DNA of 64,000 nucleotides from Cellvibrio sp. KY-GH-1 (GCF_008806975.1 NZ_CP031728.1:930001-994000); one strand, 5' to 3'. Counted from the first letter of the stretch, positions 45,765-54,862 are shown. Translations and numbers: made by a program. Notes: generated by a model from the letters alone, not told the origin.

Positions 45765-47266
45765 ATTATTTCCGTCAAAGCAAACCCCAATCGTCGCGCA
45801 TCTCTTCCGCTACCTTGCTGTGTGGGAGACAATACATGTGTAGTTTCAAATTCAACGACAATTATTTCTTCACCTAAGCCACCTAAGCCACCTATGCCAC
45901 CTAACGGAATTTTTAACTGAAAGGGATAATTTTCCCGCCCTGCATTTGCTACAGAAACCTCTTCAACTCCCACCTTCACACGCAGCCTGTTAACCTCCCC
46001 TACCGGCGCAGGCGGCAATATACCGGACAATAGCAAACGCGACGCATCCTCAGCCTTTAGCACAACTGCGCTGGATAAAAAGCTTGAAGACCAAACATGA
46101 TTTAATTCGACCGGATGCCATCCTAATAACAGTTGCTGCTGGCACTCTTGGGGATGTAAATACGTTTTAACATCAAACGATTTACTCTGTGGCAAATACG
46201 CAACCTTATAAATGCAAGTACGACATTTTTCATCAACCCCATTACTATAATCTATACGAAACGCCCGATAGGCAGTACCGTGCCAAATTGAAAATAGGTC
46301 AGTTGTTTTCAGATTACCCATCACAATTTGGTCACGCACTTCACAAACCACTACATCGCCATTCGCAAGTATATGCACCGTGTTCCATGGGTTTTGTTCA
46401 CAGGAATGTATCTTTGCCCCCTGAGGCAAATGCCCCGTGAACGCTATTGGTAACTCACCTAAACATGAACTCGCCTGCAATTCCTTGCTGGACAGATTTA
46501 AATCGATCGCCGGAAAACATTCACTAACCCGCTGCAACACATGGGTGAGGCGCGTGCGAAAACTAATCGTCAAATTTCCTGCAATTAATTCCTGACCGAA
46601 CTGGGCAGGAATATTGTCGCGTCGAATGACCGGGTGAATATCAATTTGTTGAACGCCAAGCTCATCGGCAAGTTCCACGATTGAAGGGAGTTGATCCAGG
46701 TTTTTCTCCATTGCAACAAAAGCGAAATCGATTACAGGCAAAGCATTTCCATGTTTTTGCTTTAACGAGTGCAAAAGCGCAATATTCTCGCGCAGACTAC
46801 CAACAGAAGAGTGCCCATAAATATCTTGATACAAAACTTCGCTTAACGCGTGAATCGAAATTGTAAGTCTATCCAAACCTTCCAGCACTAACGCTTCAAC
46901 CATTTTTGGTTTCGCAGAACTCAATACAGTGACAAGTTCAACCCGTGCACCGGTCGCCTTAGCTGTTGCAATAGCTTCTCGCAGCTGAGGGTAGTGAATG
47001 GATTCACCCGAATAATTCAGTCGTATCACACTGGGGCTCTGCATTTGCGAAACCACACTTTGATAGAGGGAGAAGTCCATATGCTCCCCTTTTCCCCTCA
47101 ACGCCGACCGGGAACAAAACACACAATCGAACGGGCATTTTGAGGTTAGCTCGATCCAATACTCCTGCGGAAGACTGTGAGTTTTTAACAGAGAAACATC
47201 CGTTACTGCCGCTATTTTTTCAGGCTTCGGAAGAATTTTGCCGACAAGTCTCCTCAATAAAGACAT
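45755..47266 (-). CDS. Radical SAM/SPASM protein with C-terminal carbohydrate-type domain
   Basis: A 503-aa protein. The radical SAM cluster motif Cx3Cx2C is in LTSKCPFDCVFCSRS near residue 42. A SPASM-like Cys set lies at about 289-350, with CEVRDQIVMGNL and CRTCIYKVAYLP. The last 120 residues form a beta-rich domain with the DARRLGFALTEI ending often seen on polysaccharide-biosynthesis enzymes. That part contains a Gly-rich turn made by a 9-base tandem repeat. Radical SAM chemistry within a glycosyltransferase operon suggests sugar modification such as epimerisation or deoxygenation. It overlaps both neighbours. Confidence 0.85.
   Translation of the reverse strand: MSLLRRLVGKILPKPEKIAAVTDVSLLKTHSLPQEYWIELTSKCPFDCVFCSRSALRGKGEHMDFSLYQSVVSQMQSPSVIRLNYSGESIHYPQLREAIATAKATGARVELVTVLSSAKPKMVEALVLEGLDRLTISIHALSEVLYQDIYGHSSVGSLRENIALLHSLKQKHGNALPVIDFAFVAMEKNLDQLPSIVELADELGVQQIDIHPVIRRDNIPAQFGQELIAGNLTISFRTRLTHVLQRVSECFPAIDLNLSSKELQASSCLGELPIAFTGHLPQGAKIHSCEQNPWNTVHILANGDVVVCEVRDQIVMGNLKTTDLFSIWHGTAYRAFRIDYSNGVDEKCRTCIYKVAYLPQSKSFDVKTYLHPQECQQQLLLGWHPVELNHVWSSSFLSSAVVLKAEDASRLLLSGILPPAPVGEVNRLRVKVGVEEVSVANAGRENYPFQLKIPLGGIGGLGGLGEEIIVVEFETTHVLSPTQQGSGRDARRLGFALTEIICR
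45871..45906. repeat. In-frame 9-base tandem repeat within the radical SAM gene
   Basis: Four adjacent copies of a CACCTAAGC-type unit (copies three and four diverge by one or two bases). On the coding strand it gives a GIGGLGGLG-type turn. Each unit adds exactly three residues, so copy number can change without a frameshift. Confidence 0.85.
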
Positions 47267-48330
47267 GTAAACTCTCCTACCCCAATCGACTGGCCATCTG
47301 TGACGACTCGCCGATAAAAATCCAATGCCTGCCGAGCAAACAACACCGGCCAGGTATTTTTATTATTTGCACCACAAGGTGGTAACGTAAAGCTCATGCT
47401 GCCTTCACGCTGTATCGTGGAGACTAACAATTCACAAAGCCCATGGGCGATTTCAGGATCGAAATAGGGTTCGCAACAGTTCAACCTTAACAATTGTGCT
47501 ATCGCATCACTACGGCGATAGTCGATGTTCAATGTGTCTGCGGAAAATATCGCCTGTGCCACATTCGAAACCCACTCCCTAGCTAACGAAAAATCAATAC
47601 CAATATCACGACCAAGTAATAACGCCCCTTCTAACGCATAAGCGATGCTGTGCGGATTATGATCGTGAAATCTGGCTTGGTTAAACTCATTCACAATCGC
47701 CGGCAAAACTACATTTATCTGATCAAGAGTACGTTGATCATGCTGAAATTTAGCGGCGCTGCGCAAGGCTGCCAGAACTTTTAGTTGGTAAGGGCCGGAT
47801 CGAGTAGACCAGCGGTCAGGAGCATTTTCAGGCCGCCGATCAAACCAGTGTACAGGCCTGAGTGCGGTGGAAGAAAAAAAATCACCAATATATCCACGCA
47901 GCTCGGCGGCATCCCAAATATTTACGTCCATCACTGCCGCAACATCGGTGATACCACGCCACAGCATTGCCAAGTCAAAAATGAACATGCCTTCATTTCG
48001 CCAATCGGTTCTTTCCAATGCGTAGGGAGAATAGTTGCGCGTCGGCGGCGCTACAGGCCCAGACCAAAGCACTTGCTGATGCCGTATAATCTTCAACGCA
48101 TTTTCAGTGAGTGATGTTTCACGCCGGCCGGACTGTAAGAGATACGCGATGTAAGATAGGTAATAACCGGCAATTTCAGGATACGAATAAAGCGGCCGAT
48201 TGAACTGATCTACAGAACCCGCCACGGCACCAGCATCAATGATAGTTGGCAGTGACAGCCAGGCGTCGAGTTTTGTGACTTGCAAGGAAATGGTTAAATC
48301 GTCCAGATTTTTTAACGTATTGCAAAACAT
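47254..48330 (-). CDS. Predicted (alpha/alpha) toroid protein, unknown function
   Basis: A 358-aa protein, soluble by composition and mainly helical. Recurrent aromatic and acidic turns (AGYYLSYIAYLLQ, WRNEGMFIFDLAMLWRG, YQLKVLAALRSAAK) resemble the six-hairpin glycosidase/terpenoid-cyclase toroid folds, but no catalytic signature was recognised. The start has AGGA upstream and the 3' end overlaps the radical SAM gene by 13 bases, which argues for coordinated synthesis in the glycan operon. It may process an oligosaccharide or be a C5-epimerase-like protein; this is a guess from fold and context. Confidence 0.65.
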   Translation of the reverse strand: MFCNTLKNLDDLTISLQVTKLDAWLSLPTIIDAGAVAGSVDQFNRPLYSYPEIAGYYLSYIAYLLQSGRRETSLTENALKIIRHQQVLWSGPVAPPTRNYSPYALERTDWRNEGMFIFDLAMLWRGITDVAAVMDVNIWDAAELRGYIGDFFSSTALRPVHWFDRRPENAPDRWSTRSGPYQLKVLAALRSAAKFQHDQRTLDQINVVLPAIVNEFNQARFHDHNPHSIAYALEGALLLGRDIGIDFSLAREWVSNVAQAIFSADTLNIDYRRSDAIAQLLRLNCCEPYFDPEIAHGLCELLVSTIQREGSMSFTLPPCGANNKNTWPVLFARQALDFYRRVVTDGQSIGVGEFTCLY

Positions 48331-48339
48331 ATTCCTGCC

Positions 48340-49053
48340 TTATTTTTCTTTTCCTATATACCAATCGTCGCGATAGGTTTTCACCAATTCTGGATAGAGC
48401 ACGGTCATTACTGTTGCAAGAATCCCATTTAGAAATCCTTCGGGAAAGGTTAGCAACACAAATATCCAGAAATGTTCGCTTACCGCTTCAAGCTGTATTT
48501 CGCTATTCGTGACATAAAACAACAACCAGGAGCAGGCACCAATTAATGAGCAGCTGAGCATTGCGCCAAAAAAGCCTACCCCCCAAAAATAGGTGAAGGG
48601 GTTTTTAAATTTCCAGCGATTTACCAACCAAATCACCAACCAGGCCCAGCTGGCGGGAACCAACACGCTCAACACAAAATCCACCGGGAAAGTGCGCAAA
48701 TCAAATTGCGCTAGCGCCATATCCCACTCCAGCTTGGCCGCGTGAATCGGTATTTGATAAACCTCCAACACGACTAGCGCAGCAGCACCAATCAGCAGCG
48801 CAAAACTCCAACCAAACACCATGGTTGTTACAATCATCATTAATGGATGAATGGCAATTGCACTCCACACCGATACCTGCAATAACCAAATCACCGCCAA
48901 GCACAAGATCGTCCCATAAAACACGTGTTGACGCTGTGAGTCCGCCAGCAATAATTTCCACGGCGCGGTGAGTAATGCAGCAAGTATTGCGCCGAATGCA
49001 ATGGCGCTACTTGTCCAAAACAGGCTCGCGCCGGGTGCAAGCAACAGATTCAT
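48340..49053 (-). CDS. CbiM-like energy-coupling-factor-type membrane protein (COG3235)
   Basis: A 237-aa membrane protein with about six helices. It shares the CbiM pattern of a His in the early helices (AIHPLMMIVTTMVFGW) and the late signature LLTFPEGFLNGILATVMTVL. True CbiM has an N-terminal MHIMEG metal-binding sequence that is not present here, so cobalt or nickel uptake is not assured. No ATPase or CbiQ gene is near. It lies 9 bases after the HIT gene and 9 before the toroid gene. Confidence 0.7.
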   Translation of the reverse strand: MNLLLAPGASLFWTSSAIAFGAILAALLTAPWKLLLADSQRQHVFYGTILCLAVIWLLQVSVWSAIAIHPLMMIVTTMVFGWSFALLIGAAALVVLEVYQIPIHAAKLEWDMALAQFDLRTFPVDFVLSVLVPASWAWLVIWLVNRWKFKNPFTYFWGVGFFGAMLSCSLIGACSWLLFYVTNSEIQLEAVSEHFWIFVLLTFPEGFLNGILATVMTVLYPELVKTYRDDWYIGKEK

Positions 49054-49062
49054 GGAATCCGT

Positions 49063-49482
49063 TTAAACCTGCGCTTCCTGATGACCTTGCGCTTGTAAGG
49101 TGGTGCGAATTTTTTCGGCTGTTTGTTTTAACGTATCGCCGTCGGCGTTTTTGGCATACTCAAAACTTAAATCTTTCATGGAGTCCATAGGCACGACATG
49201 CAGGTGCGTATGCGGCACTTCCAAACCAGCAATCATTAAACCTACGCGAGTTGCGGGGTAAGCGACCTTTAAAGCATTGGCAATTTTGTGACTTACTTGC
49301 ATCAAGTGAGCCGCCAGCTCCAAGGGTAAATCGCTCCACTGATCAATTTCTTCACGCGGAATTACCAATACGTGCCCCTGGCGAATAGGTTGAATAGTTA
49401 AAATTGCAACCGCTTTGTCATCTTTCCACACAAAGTTACCGGGAATTTTACCTTCCATAATGAGGGTAAATACGCTTGCCAT
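49063..49482 (-). CDS. HIT-family nucleotide hydrolase
   Basis: A 139-aa histidine-triad protein: catalytic HxHxH as PHTHLHVVPM near residue 95, preceded by RQGHVLVIPREEIDQW. It acts on adenylylated or phosphoramidate nucleotides (Hint/Fhit class). A cytosolic housekeeping enzyme by all appearances. It starts about 50 bases after the next upstream gene and ends 9 bases before the CbiM-like gene. Confidence 0.93.
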   Translation of the reverse strand: MASVFTLIMEGKIPGNFVWKDDKAVAILTIQPIRQGHVLVIPREEIDQWSDLPLELAAHLMQVSHKIANALKVAYPATRVGLMIAGLEVPHTHLHVVPMDSMKDLSFEYAKNADGDTLKQTAEKIRTTLQAQGHQEAQV

Positions 49483-49529
49483 AAAAACTCCTTATATGTC
49501 GTTGCTGACAATGTAATTGGAATAAAAAA

Positions 49530-50372
49530 TTAATAGACCGCGAGCCCACGTCGCAATAATTCGCGCGCAAGTATCTCGTCGATTTGGTGAATTGTTTCGT
49601 TGTTAAACTCGATATACGCGACTTTATGTTTTTTATAGAGTTGCTGCTTTTCCAACTCACCGCTGATCACTGCTGCGCGATTTTGCTCATGCTCAAGTTG
49701 GTCTGCCCAACACTCAATGCATAACTCGACGTCCGGGATATAGAAATCCGCTATTGCCGAGTCTGACTCCCACATCAATAGGTAGTCGCGCGCATGAACT
49801 ACACGCGCTAAATACAGCCAATTATTAATCCGCCGTTGTACCGCATTATTTACGCGGTGACCATCCAATGCCGGCTGCGCATCCAACCCGGCATCGCCTT
49901 GTACTTGTAATAAAGAGGCGATTAACGCGGGCTCATCGAGGATCGTCTCTGGCCAAGTTACAAACGGAATTCCAGATTCAGCTTCCTGCTGCTGCCCACC
50001 CAATGATTTTCCCTTTGCACTTAGCACCCATCCGCGGATATGTTTTTTTATCAGCCCTTTTTCAGCCAGTACTAAATTAACCAGGCGCGCTGGAATATCC
50101 CACTTGTGGGCCAGATTAGTGGCACTCAGAGGCGCTTCGGGCAGGAGTTTTAATAATGGATGATGTTGAACTGATTCAGGCCAGGCAATATATTCGCCGT
50201 ACTTGGGGTGGTTAACGTAGGTCCCACCCTCAAAACGACCTTTTTCGGTAAGCTGCCAGTGATTATCCACTTTGACAATCCAGCCACCGGAGGTCAGTAA
50301 AATAAACAATTCCTTGCTCTCTTTGCCGAGCAAACGCGCCAGCGCGGTTGTGGAAATGTGTTTTTCTGCCAT
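49530..50372 (-). CDS. Predicted nuclease-fold protein with winged-helix-like N-terminus
   Basis: From the ATG at 50372 (280 aa). The N-terminus ([33 protein letters not shown]) resembles phage antirepressor/KilA-C or winged-helix DNA-binding units, repeated around residues 80-125. The C-terminal 100 residues have a PD-(D/E)XK nuclease look: [16 protein letters not shown], then [29 protein letters not shown], a strand-helix end found in restriction-like proteins. Active-site order D, E-x-W, K is plausible but not proven. It is divergent from the YaiI gene. Confidence 0.6.
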   Translation of the reverse strand: MAEKHISTTALARLLGKESKELFILLTSGGWIVKVDNHWQLTEKGRFEGGTYVNHPKYGEYIAWPESVQHHPLLKLLPEAPLSATNLAHKWDIPARLVNLVLAEKGLIKKHIRGWVLSAKGKSLGGQQQEAESGIPFVTWPETILDEPALIASLLQVQGDAGLDAQPALDGHRVNNAVQRRINNWLYLARVVHARDYLLMWESDSAIADFYIPDVELCIECWADQLEHEQNRAAVISGELEKQQLYKKHKVAYIEFNNETIHQIDEILARELLRRGLAVY

Positions 50373-50462
50373 TATGCGCGTCCTGTAGCCATGCCATTTG
50401 CGCGCTGGCACCAACCGGCCAGCACCACTGAAGTGGGCCATTCTACTGCCATAGAGAGACTT

Positions 50463-50924
50463 ATGCCTATTTGGGTTGATGGTGATGCATGCCCCAAAGC
50501 CGTCAAAGAAATTTTATTTCGCGCGGCGCACCAACGCCAAACCCTGCTGACGTTGGTGGCCAACCAATTTATCGCCGTCCCTGCATCTCCTTTTATTAAA
50601 AGTCTGCAAGTCAGCAGCGGCTTTGATGTGGCGGACAATCACATTGTCGATTCACTCCAGCCCGGTGATTTAGTGATTACCGCCGACATCCCGCTCGCCG
50701 CCGATGCGCTCGCCAAAGGCGCCTCAGTAATCAACCCTCGCGGGCAGGAATACACGCGCGATAACATAGGCGCCCGCCTGAATATGCGTGATTTTATGGA
50801 GACCATGCGCGCCAGCGGAGCCGTACTGAATGACGGCCCACCGCCGTTCAGCCAACAGGATCGCCAGAGCTTCGCCAATGCCTTGGACCGTTGGTTCGCC
50901 CGCAATAAAGACCACAATTCCTGA
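50463..50924 (+). CDS. YaiI/YqxD family protein (DUF188)
   Basis: A 153-aa PIN/NYN-like fold protein of unknown role. It begins [18 protein letters not shown] with the family's acidic residues, has [27 protein letters not shown] in the middle, and [17 protein letters not shown]. The open frame extends 35 codons upstream but the ATG at 50463 matches the family start and has GAGAG upstream. It is divergent from the nuclease-fold gene and followed by the long leader of deaD. Confidence 0.93.
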   Translation: MPIWVDGDACPKAVKEILFRAAHQRQTLLTLVANQFIAVPASPFIKSLQVSSGFDVADNHIVDSLQPGDLVITADIPLAADALAKGASVINPRGQEYTRDNIGARLNMRDFMETMRASGAVLNDGPPPFSQQDRQSFANALDRWFARNKDHNS

Positions 50925-51400
50925 CGATCCGAAATATAACTGGCTTAACGGCGCACAAAACCCTATACTTCGCGCACTTTCAGTAAGCCCTCCAAGATAG
51001 TGAAAATCGAATCATGGGCTATGCTGAACAGACAGGATGTCTGAGGGCTGCCCGTTAATCCTTTGCGCAACAGTTTCCCTGCATAAAGGTTTCCCTGCGT
51101 TTCATCGCTGATGACTGGTTTATACCAGATAGGTCAGCGGCACCAATACGGCCCGCCCCAAAGTGCGCAATCTATTACGCGAGTCGGACTCGCTGATTGC
51201 AGCGGGTGTGTGCTTTTAATCAGGTTTCTTCCTATTTTTGTGATTCACACTGGTGACTCACTAACCTGAACCTCACCGCGCGGGACTTAGTCCATCGTCA
51301 AAATACTAATAAAAACCACAATTGCTTACTTGGTCGTTAATGGCTCGGGTAGTGGCTGGGGTTTGGTATTTTTTTAGTCATCAGTTACACAGGTTATTAC
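50925..51400 (+). promoter_or_regulatory. Long intergenic leader of deaD
   Basis: About 475 bases with no coding potential I trust. A possible promoter (TGGCTT, 17 bases, TATACT at 50964) would give an untranslated leader of about 425 bases. A short perfect dyad GCGAGTC-G-GACTCGC lies at 51179-51193. Long structured leaders are known for deaD/csdA, where they take part in cold and autoregulation. The promoter is a weak match. Confidence 0.45.
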
Positions 51401-53266
51401 ATGTCTGAACCTATTTTGTTTACCGATTTATCCCTGTCCGAACCCGTATTGAAAGCCATTCAGGCCGTGGGTTACGAAGTTCCATCCCCAATTCAAGCGG
51501 CGGCAATTCCAGTATTACTGGAAGGCGGCGATATTCTGGGTATGGCACAAACTGGTACCGGTAAAACTGCAGCCTTCGCGCTGCCATTGCTCTCCAAACT
51601 GGATGTAAAACAAGCCGATCCACAAATCCTGGTGTTGGCACCTACCCGCGAACTCGCGATCCAAGTTGCCGAAGCCTTTCAAAAATATGCCGCACACATC
51701 CCCGGCTTCCACGTTCTGCCAATTTATGGCGGTCAGGACATGACCAGCCAGTTGCGCCAATTGAAGCGTGGCGTACACGTGGTAGTAGGAACCCCAGGCC
51801 GCGTTATGGATCACCTGCGCCGCGGCAGCTTGAACCTGAACAATCTGAAAAGCCTGGTACTTGATGAAGCCGACGAAATGCTGCGCATGGGCTTTATCGA
51901 CGATGTTGAGTGGATTCTCGAACACACTCCAACGACTCGTCAGACTGCACTTTTCTCCGCCACCATGCCGCGCGAAATCCGCAAAGTGTGCGACAACTAT
52001 TTGCGCGATGCGAAAGAAATTAAAATCGCCAGCACCCAATCTACCGGCGACAATATTGAACAAGTTTATTGGATGGTGAGCGGCACCAACAAACTGGACG
52101 CATTAACTCGCATCCTGGAAGTTGAGCCATTCGACGGCATGATTATTTTCGTGCGCACCAAAACTGCCACCGTTGAATTGGCGGAAAAATTGGAAGCGCG
52201 CGGTTATTCTGCATCTGCATTGAACGGCGACATGAACCAGCAATTGCGCGAACGCGCGATTGACCGTTTAAAAACTGGCAAGCTCGACATCGTTATCGCG
52301 ACCGACGTTGCCGCGCGCGGTATCGACGTAGAGCGTGTTAGCCACGTTGTTAACTACGACATACCTTACGACAGCGAAGCCTACGTACATCGTATTGGCC
52401 GTACCGGTCGTGCTGGCCGCAGCGGTAAAGCAATTCTCTTTGTTGCCCCCCGTGAAAAGCGTTTGCTTTACACCATCGAGAAGGCAACTAAAAAACCAAT
52501 TACGTTGATGGAATTGCCCAGCGGTGCAACGGTTACTAAACACCGTATTGATCAATTCACCCAACAAATTACTGATACCTTGAAAGAACAAGCTGATTTG
52601 TCGTTCTTCAACGATTTGCTGGCTGAATACAGTCATGCAAATGACGTATCACCCGAAGAAATTGCTTCTGCCCTTGCCTTCCTGTTGCAACGTGAGCGTC
52701 CGCTGCAAGTTAAATTTACGGATATAAAACCTGAGCGCAACGAACGTCGTGACCGTGATGACCGTGGCGGACGTGACCGTGACGATCGCGGTGGCAGAGA
52801 TGGTGGTCGCGACCGCGGCCCACGTGAAGATCGTCCGCGCCGCGAGCGCAACGACGAAAACATGGATCGCTACCGCATTGAAGTGGGCCGCAACCACGAG
52901 GCACGCCCTGGTGATATCGTTGGCGCTATCGCAAACGAAGCAGGTATAGAAAGCCGTTTTATCGGTCACATTAAATTGCATGACGAGTTCTCCACCGTTG
53001 ATCTGCCAGCAGGCATGTCAAAAGACATTCTCGCCAAGCTGAAAAAAGTGCGCGTGCGCAATCGTCCACTGGAAATATCTTTGGATACTGGCCCACGTGG
53101 CGGTGATGACTTCCCCGGTCGCGGCAAACCAAAGCGTGACTTTGGACCAAGAGATGGTGGCCCACGTGAAGGTGGCTACAGAGATGGCAACCGCGACAAA
53201 CCGCGCTTTAATGATCGCGACAATGCCAGTAAAAAATCCGGCTATCGCCCAAAGAAGTTTGATTAA
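51401..53266 (+). CDS. deaD: DeaD/CsdA, DEAD-box RNA helicase
   Basis: ATP-dependent RNA helicase of cold adaptation and ribosome assembly, 621 aa. All helicase motifs are present: AQTGTGKTAAF, APTRELAIQ, LDEADEMLRMGF, SATMP, HRIGRTGRAGRSG. An Arg/Asp/Gly-rich tract (about residues 445-485) and a second basic tail are typical. The DbpA-like RNA-binding domain (about 488-565) begins MDRYRIEVGRNHEARPGDIV. It begins ATG with AGG seven bases upstream and ends before a good terminator. Confidence 0.96.
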   Translation: MSEPILFTDLSLSEPVLKAIQAVGYEVPSPIQAAAIPVLLEGGDILGMAQTGTGKTAAFALPLLSKLDVKQADPQILVLAPTRELAIQVAEAFQKYAAHIPGFHVLPIYGGQDMTSQLRQLKRGVHVVVGTPGRVMDHLRRGSLNLNNLKSLVLDEADEMLRMGFIDDVEWILEHTPTTRQTALFSATMPREIRKVCDNYLRDAKEIKIASTQSTGDNIEQVYWMVSGTNKLDALTRILEVEPFDGMIIFVRTKTATVELAEKLEARGYSASALNGDMNQQLRERAIDRLKTGKLDIVIATDVAARGIDVERVSHVVNYDIPYDSEAYVHRIGRTGRAGRSGKAILFVAPREKRLLYTIEKATKKPITLMELPSGATVTKHRIDQFTQQITDTLKEQADLSFFNDLLAEYSHANDVSPEEIASALAFLLQRERPLQVKFTDIKPERNERRDRDDRGGRDRDDRGGRDGGRDRGPREDRPRRERNDENMDRYRIEVGRNHEARPGDIVGAIANEAGIESRFIGHIKLHDEFSTVDLPAGMSKDILAKLKKVRVRNRPLEISLDTGPRGGDDFPGRGKPKRDFGPRDGGPREGGYRDGNRDKPRFNDRDNASKKSGYRPKKFD

Positions 53267-53325
53267 GCAAGAATCTTTTCTTGTTAAGTTGTCAGGCCAA
53301 TAACCAGGCAACTTAAACTCCCTTG

Positions 53326-53358
53326 TCGCCCTGCATGAAAATGTCAGGGCGATTTTTT
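53326..53358 (+). terminator. Rho-independent terminator of deaD
   Basis: An eight-base-pair stem TCGCCCTG with CAGGGCGA, 11-base loop, then six T. It lies 60 bases past the deaD stop. Confidence 0.9.
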
Positions 53359-53399
53359 AGCGTGTGAATTTTATACAACAAATTAGGGCGCATTTATTA

Positions 53400-53461
53400 G
53401 GGCGCAATAAATTGCGCCCCTACGGGTAATTCTTCTGTAGGGGTTCAATTTATTGAACCCT
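53400..53461. repeat. Paired-hairpin intergenic repeat, copy 1
   Basis: Two AT-loop hairpins, GGGCGCAAT-AA-ATTGCGCCC and GGGTTCAAT-TT-ATTGAACCC, face each other. They are joined by CCCTAC...GTAGGG arms around a 13-base spacer. It sits in the convergent gap between deaD and the TonB-like gene. Related copies are at 54748 and 54863. Confidence 0.85.
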
Positions 53462-53517
53462 AATTTTTAGGCCTTCTTTGTTAAAAACCAATCTGCCAAA
53501 TACGAATTACTTATTAT

Positions 53518-54300
53518 TCACTCAAACTTTAATTTCCCATTTACCGCCTGATTAACCCTTTCCATTATTTGCTCGGATTCTGATTTTCCTCCGCAGGACG
53601 TCATATACCAGTTTATCGCCTCACCTATTTTGGGAGCAGAAGAGCGCAAACATTTTCCACCTCCCAAATCCACCACAGTCGCCCCCGAAGGATCTGTGTA
53701 AGTTTTTGGTCCGGCATCAGCGCGTTGCCGCTTGGGCTTATTCGCTTCTTCGTGCAACCGTTTGCGTAATTCAGGATGAAAGACATTCGCGGCAATACCG
53801 GTTGCCGACTCGCCTGCCGCGGAAATTCTTTGCTGACTAAGTTCATGCAACTCATCCATTGTTAAAGGCTGAACGACGATTAATCTTGTCTCCGATTTAT
53901 CCGGCTCTGATTGTGGCGGCTGTGATTTATTCGGCTCAGGGTGTTCCACCGGAGTGGAGTTATTCACAGAACCAGCCCCCTTCGCTTCCGGCTCCTTTTC
54001 CGCAGGCTTTACCGACACGGGAGGTGCGGATGGTAGTTCTGCAGGAATAACTTCCTGTGCTTTTAGTGTTAACTGAATGGTTAATGGGGGCGACACTGGT
54101 TGCTGAACCAACTGCGCATTCTGTTTCCAAAAAAATGCAAATACCAGAGCATGCAACAGAATAGAAACTACACAACCAATTAAGACATAGCGAAAAGATG
54201 AGCTAGCAACAGGATCTGGATCCTGCAGATGTACGTTAGTAACGCGACGATATAAATGGGAAAAATCATCTTCCCTGGAGGAGAGAGGATCAGCCAACAT
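53518..54300 (-). CDS. TonB-like single-pass protein, unknown function
   Basis: A 260-aa protein with a cytoplasmic N-terminus, one transmembrane helix (about residues 36-58, FRYVLIGCVVSILLHALVFA) and a Pro/Glu/Lys-rich periplasmic spacer, the general plan of TonB. The C-terminal domain lacks the YP motif of TonB and instead holds two Cys (GGGKCLRSS and WYMTSCGGK) that may form a disulfide. No ExbB/ExbD genes adjoin. Function not recognised. It lies between copies of the paired-hairpin repeat and after a small unknown gene. Confidence 0.7.
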   Translation of the reverse strand: MLADPLSSREDDFSHLYRRVTNVHLQDPDPVASSSFRYVLIGCVVSILLHALVFAFFWKQNAQLVQQPVSPPLTIQLTLKAQEVIPAELPSAPPVSVKPAEKEPEAKGAGSVNNSTPVEHPEPNKSQPPQSEPDKSETRLIVVQPLTMDELHELSQQRISAAGESATGIAANVFHPELRKRLHEEANKPKRQRADAGPKTYTDPSGATVVDLGGGKCLRSSAPKIGEAINWYMTSCGGKSESEQIMERVNQAVNGKLKFE

Positions 54301-54391
54301 ACTTGTGAGCCCGGATTCAGCGGATAATCAACAACGACTGAATCTAGACTCACAGACTGGCTATAAGTTCAGCGGCAACAATAAAAGGCCT

Positions 54392-54673
54392 TTACTCATC
54401 AAACATCTGAATCATATAGCCGTCCTTAATTGCCTCGGCCATGGCTTTATCGGCGGCAATTACGCGAGGATCACTCGTTAAATTACTCGGGACCAATTTA
54501 CGGTTTTCGATATCAATATCCATAAACCCAGCGCGCATTAAATAGAGCTTGCACAAGTGCTCGGCACCAAACAAATCTTTAAAATTGATATACACGATAA
54601 AAGGAACCATCTGCCCTTCTTTAATATCGTCGAAGGCTCTTTTGGCGCGACCATTGGCAGAGAATATGTACAT
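54392..54673 (-). CDS. Small conserved-looking protein of unknown function
   Basis: A 93-aa protein, mixed alpha/beta by composition, with MYIFSANGRAKRAFDDIKEG at the start and an acidic end (YMIQMFDE). No signal peptide, helix-turn-helix or metal motif is visible, and I do not recognise the family. It lies about 90 bases upstream of the TonB-like gene on the same strand. A short AAAGGCCTTT dyad follows the stop, with a weak T-run. Coding confidence rests on length, composition and a sensible start. Confidence 0.6.
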   Translation of the reverse strand: MYIFSANGRAKRAFDDIKEGQMVPFIVYINFKDLFGAEHLCKLYLMRAGFMDIDIENRKLVPSNLTSDPRVIAADKAMAEAIKDGYMIQMFDE

Positions 54674-54747
54674 ATTTTTACCCTAATGATGAAAGGTATT
54701 TTTATGGGTTTACCCCATAAGATTCAATTCATACAGTTCAATTTATT

Positions 54748-54812
54748 GGGTTCAATAAATTGAACCCCTACGATCACGATAATTCTCCGTAGGGGCGCAA
54801 TTTATTACGCCC
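54748..54812. repeat. Paired-hairpin intergenic repeat, copy 2
   Basis: Same plan as the copy at 53400 but with the hairpin arms exchanged: GGGTTCAAT-AA-ATTGAACCC, CCCTAC, a 17-base spacer, GTAGGG and GGGCGCAAT-TT-ATTACGCCC (one mismatch). It is in the gap between rapA and the 93-aa gene. Confidence 0.85.
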
Positions 54813-54862
54813 TGATTTATTGCATGTTTTTATTTTGCATACCCAATTGCGTATCTTTTTTT

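Noticed and set aside
51179..51193. A perfect dyad GCGAGTC-G-GACTCGC considered as a terminator
   Set aside because: The loop of one base is too short and no T-run follows; it is kept only as part of the deaD leader.
51515..52063. A 182-aa open frame antisense to deaD
   Set aside because: It lies wholly inside the helicase gene on the other strand, has no ribosome site and no recognisable motif; long antisense frames are expected opposite codon-biased genes.
52740..52850. Repetitive CGTGACCGTGA-type sequence suggesting a repeat array
   Set aside because: It is the Arg/Asp/Gly-rich tail of DeaD; the units are irregular and simply follow the codons.
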